64,000 nucleotides of DNA. Origin: JABWBH01 sp964526695. GTDB taxonomy: Bacteria > Planctomycetota > Phycisphaerae > UBA1845. This document shows positions 1 through 17,383 of this stretch, one piece after another. How positions within the stretch are numbered: position 1 is the stretch's first letter; each line of letters starts with the position of its first letter. Position numbers and translations under genes: made by a program. Where the stretch lies: NCBI GenBank assembly GCA_964526695.1, contig CAZGJA010000051.1, positions 73,786-137,785 of the forward strand, given 5' to 3'. Below the pieces are notes generated by a model. The model was not told the DNA's origin. It ran no database searches and saw only the letters and a program-made list of their open reading frames with translations.

Positions 1-1068
1 AGCGTGCGGCGTGCGTTCTCCGGTGAGGTAGGGGAGGAAGAGCAAGCCCTCCGCGCCGGCGGGAACCTTCGCCGCGCTCTCGGCAATCAGGTCGTAAGCG
101 TCCGCGCCGCGCTCCTGAGCGACCGCCCTTTCCTCCCCGCACAGGGCGTCGCGCCACCAGCGCAGGCTGCCTCCGGCGCTGAGCATCACGCCCATCAGGT
201 GCCATTTGTTTGGCACCGCATGGCAAAACGTGTGCGTGCGCAAGAGCGGGTCGGTCGCCGGTGACTCGGCATGGGCGAACACCACACCGCTCGTGCCGAG
301 GCTGACCGAGACGATGCCGCTCTGTACGACGCCGGCGCCCACGGCGCCCGCGGCCTGGTCGCCCGCGCCCGCGACGACCATCGTGCCGGCTTTCAAGCCC
401 GTTTCTTCCGCGGCGCGCCGCGAGATCACCCCGGTCGGCGAAGCGGACTCATGCACCGCGGGCAGCAAGGTCTTATCCAGCCCGAGCGCGTCGAGCACGG
501 GGTCTGACCACGCGCGGCGGGGCACGTTCAGAAGCGACATGCCGGACGCATCGGAGACGTCGGTGGCGAACTCGCCCGTCAGCTTGAAGCGGACGTAGTC
601 CTTGGGCAGGAGGATGCGGCGGGCGCGATCGAAGATCGCCCGCTCGTGGTCTCGCACCCAGATGATCTTGCCGGCCGTGAACCCGGTGAGGACCGGGTTG
701 CAGGTCTCACTCACGAGCGCGTCGCGTCCGACGTTTCGCGTGATCCACTCGCACTGGTCGGCGGTCCGCTGGTCATTCCAGAGGATCGCGGGGCGCAGGA
801 CTTCGCCGCCCGCGTCCAGAAGCACCAGGCCGTGCATTTGCCCGGAAAGCCCGATGGCCCGGATGCTCTCGGCCGACACGGTCTGGAGGACTTTGCGAAT
901 GGTCAGGACGGTCGCCTTCCACCAGTCGGCGGGATCCTGCTGCGACCAGAGCGGGTGCGGCGTGGAGAGGTCGTAGGTCTCGACGGCGGAGGCCACGACG
1001 CGCCCGTCGGGGTCGATCACCAGCGTGCGCGTGCTGGTCGTGCCAATGTCGATGCCCATCAGGTACAT
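1..1068 (-). CDS. xylB: Xylulokinase (FGGY carbohydrate kinase), N-terminal part, runs off the left edge
   Basis: This is the first 356 codons of an FGGY-family sugar kinase, most likely xylulokinase, which phosphorylates D-xylulose with ATP in the cytoplasm. Family members have about 500 residues, so roughly the last third lies outside the window. The N-terminus MYLMGIDIGTTSTRTLVIDP is the phosphate-1 loop of the actin/hexokinase fold. The segment LSGQMHGLVLLD matches the substrate region of XylB, AGAGDQAAGAVGAG is the second nucleotide-binding block, and the last visible residues FLPYLTGERTPHA are typical of xylulokinases. The chosen ATG is the only one giving the intact DIGTT motif; a weak AGGGAA lies just upstream. 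It is divergent from the tRNA-Thr/tuf operon and no other sugar genes are visible. Another FGGY specificity (for example gluconate or ribulose) cannot be excluded. Confidence 0.9.
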   Translation of the reverse strand, partial: MYLMGIDIGTTSTRTLVIDPDGRVVASAVETYDLSTPHPLWSQQDPADWWKATVLTIRKVLQTVSAESIRAIGLSGQMHGLVLLDAGGEVLRPAILWNDQRTADQCEWITRNVGRDALVSETCNPVLTGFTAGKIIWVRDHERAIFDRARRILLPKDYVRFKLTGEFATDVSDASGMSLLNVPRRAWSDPVLDALGLDKTLLPAVHESASPTGVISRRAAEETGLKAGTMVVAGAGDQAAGAVGAGVVQSGIVSVSLGTSGVVFAHAESPATDPLLRTHTFCHAVPNKWHLMGVMLSAGGSLRWWRDALCGEERAVAQERGADAYDLIAESAAKVPAGAEGLLFLPYLTGERTPHA

Positions 1069-1221
1069 GCGGGATTCCCTCCGGCGCTGCGAGAAACGCG
1101 GTCGAGCGGGCCAAGCGACGCATTGTCGCGCATCACGGAGCCGCACTCAATCCTGCATCAGGTCACGGTGGCAGGGCGAGCAGGGCGACCGCATTCTACG
1201 ACTCGCCGGGAGGGTGAGCGG

Positions 1222-1308
1222 CACGGGTCCGCAGCAGTGGACCCGTGGGACGCACGGACGTGTGTCGGTGGCGTACTTGCCACGGCCTGGCGAGTACGCC
1301 AGACCGTG
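1222..1308. repeat. Composite of two dispersed palindromes
   Basis: Two hairpin-forming units sit in the 580-base spacer between xylB and tRNA-Thr. The first (1222-1247) is a near-perfect palindrome whose core in other copies reads GGGTCCGCAGCAGCGGACCC. The second (1281-1308) has the core TGGCGAGTACGCCA flanked by CACGGC and GACCGTG arms. Related copies of one or both units occur near 16724-16822, 25028, 34349, 35116, 39471 and 39662, always between genes. The rest of the spacer (1069-1221 and 1309-1480) shows no gene; it contains a further short mirrored stretch around GGTGGCATTGCCATCC. Confidence 0.75.
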
Positions 1309-1481
1309 CCACCCGCTTAGGGTCGTCGGGGATGGCAATGCCACCCCCTTGCGGTCGTCTGGGTGGGCAACGCGTCATAACGTGAAAATTGCATGGTTCG
1401 TTTGTAGCTGCAAACACGCTTCAGTGAGCGCGCGGGTCACAAAACCGCTACGGCAGAGCCGCTGGTGTGCGTTATTTCCGT

Positions 1482-1509
1482 TTGACAGCGTAGTGCGGGT
1501 GCTTATACT
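1482..1509 (+). promoter_or_regulatory. Sigma-70-type promoter for the tRNA-Thr-tuf operon
   Basis: TTGACA (1482-1487) and TATACT (1504-1509) are separated by 16 bases, which is an almost consensus housekeeping promoter. Transcription would start near 1516 and run into tRNA-Thr at 1651 and tuf at 1933. It is the clearest promoter of its kind in the window and probably drives at least the first part of the ribosomal superoperon. Confidence 0.8.
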
Positions 1510-1650
1510 CGCCCGGCTCTAGGGTTGGTGACCGCGCGGAACGGGCGTGTGGAGCGGGCTTGATGGACCTCCGCGGCCTCGGGGATGGCCTCGAGGGGCG
1601 CGTGAGTTTTGGATGTTCTCCTCGCGCAGGGCGAATGGCGGCGCGAGGGC

Positions 1651-1723
1651 GCTGCTGTAGCTCAGCCGGTAGAGTGCGTCCTTGGTAAGGACGAGGTCAT
1701 GGGTTCGATTCCCATCAGCAGCT
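1651..1723 (+). tRNA. tRNA-Thr (anticodon GGT)
   Basis: A 73-base cloverleaf folds cleanly. The acceptor arms GCTGCTG (1651-1657) and CAGCAGC (1716-1722) pair, the anticodon stem CGTCC/GGACG encloses the loop TTGGTAA giving anticodon GGT, and the T-arm is ATGGG-TTCGATT-CCCAT. T1723 is the discriminator and CCA is not encoded. It lies between the promoter and tuf, the same tRNA-tuf linkage known from the tufB operon of E. coli, so it is probably cut out of the tuf transcript. Confidence 0.96.
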
Positions 1724-1932
1724 TCAGCCGGCGCGGCGAAGCGAGGGATCCTGGACGTTTGGCGCGGGACCAGGCGCCGCGGTAGTGCGTGCAGCGCGGT
1801 CGGGTTTCGGCGGCGGGAGTCGTGGAATCCGAGATCGCGCGGAGGCCGAGGGGCGGGGCCGAATCGAGCCTAGCCCGCGGCGAATCGATGCACCCGATGT
1901 GAACTCATAAAGAGTGGAGGAATAGACCCAGT

Positions 1933-3138
<1,206 letters not shown>

Positions 3139-3222
3139 TTGACGCGGAAGACGTTGCCGGCGTTCGGTGGGCTTAAGCGATCGCGGATCGCATGTTGCGG
3201 GTGAAGCGGCGGAGCGGAGTTC

Positions 3223-3396
3223 ATGGCAAAGAAGAAGGGTCAGAAGCGGGAGTGGGTCTGGCTGCAGTGCAGCGAGACCGGCGACTTGAACTACCGCACG
3301 ACGGTGAACGTCATGGGCGGCACGCCGAAGATCACGCTCAAGAAATACTCGCCGCGCCTGCGGAAGCACACGTTGCACAAGATCAAGAGGAAGTAG
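3223..3396 (+). CDS. rpmG: 50S ribosomal protein L33
   Basis: This 57-residue basic protein begins MAKKKGQKREWVWLQCSETG and ends HTLHKIKRK. L33 sits near the E site of the large subunit. The pattern LQCSETGDLNYRTTVN and KKYSPRLRKHTLHK matches L33. Only one Cys is present, so it is the zinc-free (C-minus) type rather than the four-Cys type. The ATG follows GGAGCGGAG. It lies between tuf and tRNA-Trp, the usual neighbourhood of rpmG upstream of secE. Confidence 0.95.
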   Translation: MAKKKGQKREWVWLQCSETGDLNYRTTVNVMGGTPKITLKKYSPRLRKHTLHKIKRK

Positions 3397-3525
3397 CTTC
3401 TAGAAACTAGAAACTGGAAACTAGAGAAACCGGAGAGGGCTGCTTTGAGCACGGCAGGCCGAGCTCCAGCACGACTTGTGAGTGAATTGCGATTGCTTCT
3501 AGTTTCTAGTCTCTAGTTTCTAGCT
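3397..3525. repeat. Inverted TAGAAACTAGAAACT repeat in the rpmG-tRNA-Trp spacer
   Basis: Two short AT-rich arms built from units like TAGAAACTAG (3397-3426) and its complement CTAGTTTCTAG (3495-3525) flank about 70 bases of ordinary sequence. The arms are complementary over roughly 26 bases with a few mismatches, so the spacer RNA can fold into a long hairpin ending exactly at the 5' end of tRNA-Trp. This composition is unlike the surrounding high-GC DNA. It may be a processing or attenuation structure, or a small inserted repeat. Confidence 0.7.
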
Positions 3526-3598
3526 AGGAGCATAGCTCAATTGGTAGAGCACCGGTTTCCAAAACCGGCGGTTGGGGGTTCGAGTCCCTCTGCTCCTG
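3526..3598 (+). tRNA. tRNA-Trp (anticodon CCA)
   Basis: The 73-base cloverleaf has acceptor arms AGGAGCA/TGCTCCT (3526-3532 and 3591-3597) with discriminator G3598, anticodon stem CCGGT/ACCGG around TTCCAAA (anticodon CCA), and T-arm GGGGG-TTCGAGT-CCCTC with a closing G-U-type pair. CCA is not encoded. tRNA-Trp directly upstream of secE-nusG is a classic arrangement. Confidence 0.96.
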
Positions 3599-3701
3599 AT
3601 CGACAGCGTCCGACGAAAGCGGCGGAAAAACGAGAGCATCGCATCGTGCGGGGACCGGGGTCGGACGTGATCGGGGTCCCGGGCGTGCGTGGAAAGCATA
3701 C

Positions 3702-4256
3702 ATGGCGAACGCAACAACAACCTCCGAGCCGGGCGCAGCGCTGCGGGCGCGCGACCGTGTGAACGGGGCACACCCACCCGGTCCCGGCGGCGGTCGGCCG
3801 GTTGCCGGCGGCGGCAGTTTCTTTGAGCGATATAAGCCGGATCAAGGCACGAAGGTCCGCGGATATACGATGGGGGCCGGGGCGCTTTTGGCCTTCGGCG
3901 CGGGTAAGTTCCTCTACGATCAGCTCAAGTCCCGGCAGGATCCGTCCCGGCCGTGGACGCTGTTTCTTGTGTACGGGCTGACGGTCGCGGTAGCGGCCGC
4001 CGTGGCGATTGCCGCGTTCTACATGGCGTATCGCAAGCGGGACAGCGGAGACTTCCTGATCGCCACCGAAGGCGAGATGCGGAAGGTGAACTGGTCGAGC
4101 CGGCGTGAAGTGATGGGCTCGACAAAGGTGGTGATCGCTTTCGCGTTGATCTTCGCGCTGATGATGGGCTTTGTGGATCTGGTGTTCTTCAAGGCGTTCA
4201 TGTGGATGGGCGTCCTTGAACAGGGCGTCAGCGGATTGGGAGACCCCGGCGGATGA
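3702..4256 (+). CDS. secE: Preprotein translocase subunit SecE, three-helix form
   Basis: SecE clamps SecY in the inner-membrane Sec channel. The 184-residue protein has a Pro/Gly-rich N-terminus (about 1-40), two extra membrane segments (about 55-75 and 85-112) and then the conserved core: amphipathic helix FLIATEGEMRKVNWSSRREV followed by the essential membrane helix (about 145-175). Many bacteria have only the last part (about 60-65 residues), whereas E. coli has three helices, so this is the long type with an additional flexible N-tail. Its stop overlaps the nusG start by four bases, indicating translational coupling. Confidence 0.93.
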   Translation: MANATTTSEPGAALRARDRVNGAHPPGPGGGRPVAGGGSFFERYKPDQGTKVRGYTMGAGALLAFGAGKFLYDQLKSRQDPSRPWTLFLVYGLTVAVAAAVAIAAFYMAYRKRDSGDFLIATEGEMRKVNWSSRREVMGSTKVVIAFALIFALMMGFVDLVFFKAFMWMGVLEQGVSGLGDPGG

Positions 4257-4852
4257 GCGAGCAGCTTTCCAGGGAGCCGACGAGGCCGGGGATGCGCTGG
4301 TATGTGCTCCGGGTCGCGTCCAACAAGGAGGACCAGGTCTGCGAGGCATTGACGCGCAAGGTCAAGATCGAAGGTCTGGAGGAGCGCATCGGACGCATCT
4401 TGGTGCCCACGCTGAAGGAAAAGCGGTTCAAGGGCGGGGCGCTGAAGTATTTCGAGCGCAAGCTCTATCCGGGCTATGTGTTCGTGGAAATGATCTGTGA
4501 GTCGGACGGCGCGATCAACGAGAACGTCTGGTTCATGGTGAAGGAGACGACGGGCGTCGGCGACTTCATCGGCTCGAACAACAAGCCGACGGCCATGCCC
4601 GATCACGAGGTCGGAGCGATGCTGGCGGCGTGCGAGAAGCCGGACGAGTCGTCGCTCTCGGCCGTGGCGTTCCAGAAGGGCGACCACGTCAAGATCACGG
4701 AAGGCCCGTTCGAGGGTTACGAGGGCGAGGTCGATTCCGTGGACGAGCGTCGCGGGAACGTGACGGTGATGGTGACGGTGTTCGGGCGCGCGACGCAGTT
4801 GGACGTGGAATACTGGCAGTTGGAGCGCGTGGTGCAAGAGGCGGCACAGTAG
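4253..4852 (+). CDS. nusG: Transcription termination/antitermination factor NusG
   Basis: NusG binds the RNA polymerase clamp and links it to Rho or ribosomal S10. The 199-residue protein has the NGN domain (about 14-125, starting RWYVLRVASNKEDQV and including YPGYVFVEM) and a C-terminal KOW domain (GDHVKITEGPFEGYEGEVDS, about 142-195). An insert around residues 58-66 (KRFKGGALK) slightly lengthens the NGN domain. It overlaps secE by ATGA and is followed by rplK after 57 bases. Confidence 0.97.
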   Translation: MSEQLSREPTRPGMRWYVLRVASNKEDQVCEALTRKVKIEGLEERIGRILVPTLKEKRFKGGALKYFERKLYPGYVFVEMICESDGAINENVWFMVKETTGVGDFIGSNNKPTAMPDHEVGAMLAACEKPDESSLSAVAFQKGDHVKITEGPFEGYEGEVDSVDERRGNVTVMVTVFGRATQLDVEYWQLERVVQEAAQ

Positions 4853-4909
4853 TGCGGCGGTGGATCGAATTCGCCCGGGTGGGGGCGAAGGGACAGGCGG
4901 GAAGCAACA

Positions 4910-5341
<432 letters not shown>

Positions 5342-5360
5342 CGAGTCGCGGCGATCGAGG

Positions 5361-5406
5361 CACAGGTTGGGAAACCTGTGCTACATTCACCGGTTGAAAA
5401 CCGGTG
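5361..5406. repeat. Two adjacent perfect hairpins plus a 14-base direct repeat in the rplK-rplA spacer
   Basis: CACAGGTTGGGAAACCTGTG (5361-5380) is a perfect 8-bp stem, and CACCGGTTGAAAACCGGTG (5388-5406) is a second one. They are followed by a tandem duplication of GCCACACGGGAAGT (around 5404-5432). The elements look like dispersed intergenic palindromes rather than the L1 binding site, because they lack an obvious match to the L1 target. They could still affect expression of rplA, since they lie within the operon. Confidence 0.65.
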
Positions 5407-5522
5407 CCACACGGGAAGTGCCACACGGGAAGTGCCGCAAGGCGTGGCTTGCCAAGCCGAATGAGGCGCGAACGATCGGCGGATGACGCGCAGGTGGAAG
5501 AGCGAGGGAAAGCGGAACAAAC

Positions 5523-6257
5523 ATGCCGACTTTGAGCGTTGCATACAAAAAGCGATTGGAAATCCGCGGGTCGGAACGTCCCGAGGTGATGGAACTGGAC
5601 GCGGGCATCTCGAAGGTCAAGGAGATGGCTGCGGTGAAGTCCGACCGCTCGTACAAGAACGGGCGGAAGCGCAAGGGGCTGGATCAGACGGTTCAGCTCA
5701 CGATGCACCTGGGCATCGACGCCAAGCAGGCGGACCAGGCGATGCGCGGCGCGATCAGCCTGCCGAAGGGCATTGGCAAGTCCCGCCGGGTCATCGCCTT
5801 CTGCGAAGGCGATCTGGCGACGGCGGCGAAGGCGGCCGGCGCGATCGAGGCCGGCGCGGACGAGTTGATCGACAAGATCCAGAAAGAAAACTGGTTCGAG
5901 TTCGACGTGGCGGTGGCGCATCCCTCGCTGATGGGCAAGGTCGGCAAGCTGGGGCGCGTCTTGGGTCCGCACGGCTTGATGCCGACGCCCAAGGCGGGCA
6001 CGGTGACGCCGGACGTGGTGACCGCGGTGAAGGAGTTTGCCGCGGGGCGCATCGAGTTTCGCAACGACGCGGGCGGCAACGTGCACGTGCCGGTGGGCAA
6101 GGCCAGCTTCGCCGTCGGGGACATCAAAGCGAACGTCGAGGCCGTGATCGCGCACATGGCCCGCTCCAAGCCGGCGAGCGCGAAGGGACAGTTTTTCAAG
6201 AAGGTGTGCCTTGCGGCGATGAACACGCCCGCAGTGATCCTGAACGTCGGTCAGTAG
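5523..6257 (+). CDS. rplA: 50S ribosomal protein L1
   Basis: L1 binds 23S rRNA at the L1 stalk and in many bacteria represses its own operon. The 244-residue protein is about ten residues longer than typical, with domain I split around domain II. KSDRSYKNGRKRKGLDQTVQ, SLPKGIGKSRRVIAFCEG and PHGLMPTPKAGTVTPDV are diagnostic. The ATG is preceded by GAGGGAAAG at a slightly long distance. It sits between rplK and rplJ in the conserved order. Confidence 0.97.
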   Translation: MPTLSVAYKKRLEIRGSERPEVMELDAGISKVKEMAAVKSDRSYKNGRKRKGLDQTVQLTMHLGIDAKQADQAMRGAISLPKGIGKSRRVIAFCEGDLATAAKAAGAIEAGADELIDKIQKENWFEFDVAVAHPSLMGKVGKLGRVLGPHGLMPTPKAGTVTPDVVTAVKEFAAGRIEFRNDAGGNVHVPVGKASFAVGDIKANVEAVIAHMARSKPASAKGQFFKKVCLAAMNTPAVILNVGQ

Positions 6258-6314
6258 CCGAGGCGCGGATTCGTATCACGCAACAGCAGGCCCCGGCGAA
6301 CGCAGAGAGCCACA

Positions 6315-6848
6315 ATGAGCAAAGCGACAAAAGACTGCATCACAAGCGATTACACCCTGTCGTACAGCGGGATGGCGGACGCCTGCCTGGTGGACGTGAC
6401 CAAGCTGAAGGTGCAGGACGTGACGCGGCTCCGTCAGGAACTGCGGAAGAAGCAGATTCGGGTTCAGGTGGTGAAGAACAGCCTGGCGCGCCGCGCGTTC
6501 GCGGGAACGAAGTTGCTTCCGCTGGCGGAGGCGCTGTCGGGTCCGTGTGCGCTGGTGACCGGCGGCGACTCGATTATCGACGTCGCCCGGGCGCTGATGG
6601 ACGCGAAGAAGACGTATGCCACGCTGGAATTGAAGCACGCGATTCTCGAGGGCGATCCCGGACTGCTTACGGTTGAAGAGCTTTCGAAGATGCGCGGTCG
6701 CCGCGAGATGCTTGGTGAGCTGGCCATGCTCATCAGTTCGCCGGGTCGCAATCTGGCGGGTTGCCTCAAATCCGCGGGCGGCAAGATCGCGGGCTGCTTG
6801 AAGACGCTGGCCGACAAGCCGGAGGCCGAGGCTGCGGCTGCGGCGTAG
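6315..6848 (+). CDS. rplJ: 50S ribosomal protein L10
   Basis: L10 anchors the L7/L12 dimers to the stalk base. The 177-residue protein has the RNA-binding N-domain (LRQELRKKQIRVQVVKNSLARRAF) and a C-terminal helix region that carries L12, ending in an Ala/Glu-rich tail. The N-terminus (MSKATKDCITSDYTLSYSGM) is about ten residues longer than in E. coli. It is followed by rplL after a 216-base leader, where L10-L12 autoregulation usually acts, although I see no clear conserved structure. Confidence 0.95.
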   Translation: MSKATKDCITSDYTLSYSGMADACLVDVTKLKVQDVTRLRQELRKKQIRVQVVKNSLARRAFAGTKLLPLAEALSGPCALVTGGDSIIDVARALMDAKKTYATLELKHAILEGDPGLLTVEELSKMRGRREMLGELAMLISSPGRNLAGCLKSAGGKIAGCLKTLADKPEAEAAAAA

Positions 6849-7064
6849 CGCGGCGCTGAAGCGGGGAACGCCCTACGAAAACCGGGCTGGGGGTCGGGAG
6901 TCGAGACAGATCGAGAGAGTTTCCGGCTCGACGCCGGTTCGATTGAGAAAGACATGCTTGCGTGATTTCCGGCCGGTCCGCCTTCGGGCGGATGAAATGG
7001 TCCGCATGGGGCGGGTCGCCGTTCGGGAACGCGAACACTTAAGAGGTAAGGAGCGTAGAAAGTC

Positions 7065-7469
7065 ATGGCGGATGCGCCGGCCAAAGAATTTGCAGCGGAC
7101 ATCAAGTCGCTGGCGGAGAAGCTTGTCGGGTTGACGGTGAAGCAGGCTCAGGATCTGGTGGATTGCCTCAAGGCGAACCACGGGATCGAGCCGGCGGGCG
7201 GCGGCGTGGCGATGATGGCCGCACCGGCCGCGGCGGCTCCGGCGGCGGCGGAAGAGAAGGACTCGTTCAACGTCGTTCTCGTGGGCTTCGGCGACAACAA
7301 GATCAACGTCATCAAGACCGTGCGGTCGCTCACCGGGCTGGGCTTGAAGGAAGCCAAGGACTTGGTGGAAGGCGTGCCCAAGACGCTGAAGGAAGGCGCC
7401 ACGAAGGACGAGGCGGCCAAGATCAAGAAGGAGATCGAGGAAGCCGGCGGCGCCGTGAAGGTCGAGTAG
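7065..7469 (+). CDS. rplL: 50S ribosomal protein L7/L12
   Basis: L12 forms the mobile stalk that recruits and activates translational GTPases. The 134 residues comprise the dimerisation N-domain (about 1-40), an Ala-rich hinge (AAPAAAAPAAAEE, about 50-62) and the C-terminal domain with the factor-binding surface KINVIKTVRSLTGLGLKEAK. AAGGAGCG precedes the ATG. The order rplJ-rplL-rpoB is as usual. Confidence 0.97.
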   Translation: MADAPAKEFAADIKSLAEKLVGLTVKQAQDLVDCLKANHGIEPAGGGVAMMAAPAAAAPAAAEEKDSFNVVLVGFGDNKINVIKTVRSLTGLGLKEAKDLVEGVPKTLKEGATKDEAAKIKKEIEEAGGAVKVE

Positions 7470-7830
7470 TTGAAGGTTGCGGATCGGATCGACCGATAAT
7501 AAAGGTATTCACGACTAACCGACTGTGGGAAGGGTCTCGGTTTGCGCCGGGTTCCTTCCTGCGGTCTTCTGCATTCCTTGTGAATGGGGCGTCCGCGTCG
7601 GAGCGGGACCGGCTGATTGTGGACAGGGACGGTCAGTCGAACAGAGGCTCCGGCGGACGATCATCGTCCCACTGAAACAGCTTGCGGCACTCCCATGGCC
7701 CGTTCCATCGAATGGACGGGGTCGGGGGAGAGTGGTTCTCCACGACGGTTCACCACTCTCTTGGCCTCTCCGCAAAGGGGAGGAGTGAGGTCGCCGCGGG
7801 TGGACGTCGGCACGGAAAGGGTGACGCAGC
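7470..7830 (+). other. rplL-rpoB intergenic region (361 bases)
   Basis: No gene is supported here. The region contains an imperfect hairpin around CCGTTCCATCGAATGGACGG (7710-7730) and an 8-bp stem GAGAGTGG/CCACTCTC (7728-7735 with 7753-7760). In E. coli the corresponding spacer holds an attenuator and an RNase III site that set the ratio of ribosomal proteins to RNA polymerase, so these stems may play a similar part; that is inference only. Confidence 0.4.
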
Positions 7831-11613
<3,783 letters not shown>

Positions 11614-11626
11614 GGAGGCCAAGGCG

Positions 11627-12118
11627 ATGGATGCCGTGGAATTCGCAACGGATGAGCGCCCCTCGGCGGAGGAGCTTCTGGAGTTTTATCAGCGGCACGG
11701 GCACCCGAACCGGCCCGTGCGGGAGCAGGTGTCGCGGATGATCGACGCGTCGTTCTGCTTTGTGACGGCGCGCGTGGGCGGGCGGATGATCGGGTTTGCG
11801 CGGGGGGTGACGGACGGGCTGGTGGGGCGGCTGGCGGAGTGCAAGCTGGACCCGACGTACCAGGGTCCGGCGGCGATCACGCGGAAGGACGCGCGGATCG
11901 AGCATGATGAGTCCGGCATCGCGGCGCAGATGGCGCGGCGCGTGCTGGACGCGCTGTGGGAGTACGGCGTGGAGCGCATCGACGCGGTGGCGTACGGGAC
12001 GGAAGTGGACTTCTGCGAGGAGCTGGGTTTCAAGAAGCTCTCCGGCGTGGTGGCGCTGGGCTTGCCGTGCGCGGATCGGTCGAAGGAGCCGCAACTGGCC
12101 GGCGCCAAGGGCGCGTAG
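11627..12118 (+). CDS. GNAT-like acetyltransferase domain protein inserted between rpoB and rpoC
   Basis: The 163-residue protein has the layout of a GNAT acyltransferase: beta strands in SFCFVTARVGGRMIGFARGVTDG (about 43-65), the acetyl-CoA loop region DESGIAAQMARRVLDALWEYG (about 92-112), and the closing strand FCEELGFKKLSGVVAL (about 130-145). The Arg/Gln-x-x-Gly-x-Gly/Ala motif is degenerate (DESGIA), so activity is uncertain. GAGGAGG overlapping the rpoB stop codon precedes the ATG by 9 bases, and rpoC follows after 81 bases with the same GC-rich codon use, so it is a genuine member of the operon. rpoB and rpoC are adjacent in nearly all bacteria, which makes this placement notable. A role in acetylating a polymerase subunit or ribosomal protein is only a guess. 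Confidence 0.75.
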   Translation: MDAVEFATDERPSAEELLEFYQRHGHPNRPVREQVSRMIDASFCFVTARVGGRMIGFARGVTDGLVGRLAECKLDPTYQGPAAITRKDARIEHDESGIAAQMARRVLDALWEYGVERIDAVAYGTEVDFCEELGFKKLSGVVALGLPCADRSKEPQLAGAKGA

Positions 12119-12199
12119 GCGGGCGTTTGCGGCGATCGCGGAATTTCGCAATGTGTCGCGGCGGGAGCGCCGTGTTTTTAGACGGGAGGAACAGCGAAC

Positions 12200-16648
<4,449 letters not shown>

Positions 16649-16723
16649 ACCTTGCTGGCATAAAGGTTTGCACACGGAGGCGCAGCCGAATCGCAACGTG
16701 GGGTAGCACGGTAGGATCGCAGG

Positions 16724-16822
16724 TAGGGTGGCAGGGTCTGGCGTACTCGCTAGGCCGTGGGGGCTGAGAAGACTCGCTCCGGAGGGATTCAGAGGGGTCC
16801 GCTGCTGTGGCCCGGGCCACCC
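16724..16822. repeat. Composite dispersed palindrome in the rpoC-rpsL spacer
   Basis: This segment contains a degenerate copy of the TGGCGTACTCGC hairpin (around 16738-16760) followed by a degenerate copy of the GGGTCC...GGACCC element (around 16796-16815), bounded by GGGTGGCA and GCCACCC. It is the same two-part element seen at 1222-1308, in the opposite order. No gene is present in 16649-16986. Confidence 0.6.
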
Positions 16823-16873
16823 GGCATCCATGCGCAGCGTGGTACGCGCCGTTGCCGACGGTCAGGAGTCGGG

Positions 16874-16901
16874 TTGCAAACGGGGGGAGATCAGGTATAA
16901 G
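16874..16901 (+). promoter_or_regulatory. Sigma-70-type promoter for rpsL-bioY-rpsG
   Basis: TTGCAA (16874-16879) and TATAAG (16896-16901) are 16 bases apart. The predicted start near 16908 leaves a leader of about 80 bases before rpsL. It would let the str-like genes be transcribed separately from rpoBC. Confidence 0.55.
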
Positions 16902-16986
16902 ACGGTGCTCGACGCGATGCGATCTGGCGGGGTCATGCGAGTCCCGGCGGGTGTCGGGTTGTGACAGGCGAGTAAGGCGAGGATTC

Positions 16987-17379
16987 ATGCCGACGATTAA
17001 TCAGTTGATCCGTAACCCGCGGCGTCGGGTGGTCAAGAAGTCCAAGGTGCGCGACATCGAGCGCTGCCCGCAGAAGCAGGGCGTGTGCCTGATCGTCAAG
17101 ACGCAGACGCCGAAGAAGCCGAACTCGGCCCTGCGGAAGGTCGCGCGCGTCCGGCTCACCAACGGCAAGGAAGTGACGGCGTACATCGGCGGCGTGGACC
17201 ACAACCTCCAGGAGCACTCGATCGTGCTCGTGCGCGGCGGCAGGGTTCGCGATCTTCCCGGTGTGCGGTACCACATCGTCCGCGGGACGCTGGACTGCGC
17301 GGGCGTGCAGAACGACAAGGAAGGCAACCCCCGCAACCGCAGCCGCAGCAAATACGGCGTCAAGAGGCGGAAGAAGTAG
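16987..17379 (+). CDS. rpsL: 30S ribosomal protein S12
   Basis: S12 lines the decoding centre of the small subunit. The 130-residue protein starts MPTINQLIRNPRRRVVKKSK; an upstream in-frame extension exists but is not conserved, and AAGGCGAGG lies just before the chosen ATG. PKKPNSALRK (43-51) and the loop LVRGGRVRDLPGVRYH (81-96) form the decoding surface. Residue 88 is Arg where most bacteria have Lys; Lys-to-Arg at this position is a known streptomycin-resistance change, while Lys43 is kept. Its stop is four bases from the bioY start. Confidence 0.97.
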   Translation: MPTINQLIRNPRRRVVKKSKVRDIERCPQKQGVCLIVKTQTPKKPNSALRKVARVRLTNGKEVTAYIGGVDHNLQEHSIVLVRGGRVRDLPGVRYHIVRGTLDCAGVQNDKEGNPRNRSRSKYGVKRRKK

Positions 17380-17383
17380 CCCC

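Noticed and set aside
6849..7064. Terminator or attenuator between rplJ and rplL
   Set aside because: Short complementary stretches exist but none forms a convincing hairpin with a T-run; no call is made.
16807..16986. Upstream in-frame extension of rpsL by 60 codons
   Set aside because: S12 always begins close to MPTINQLIR; the extension covers the promoter and a dispersed palindrome.
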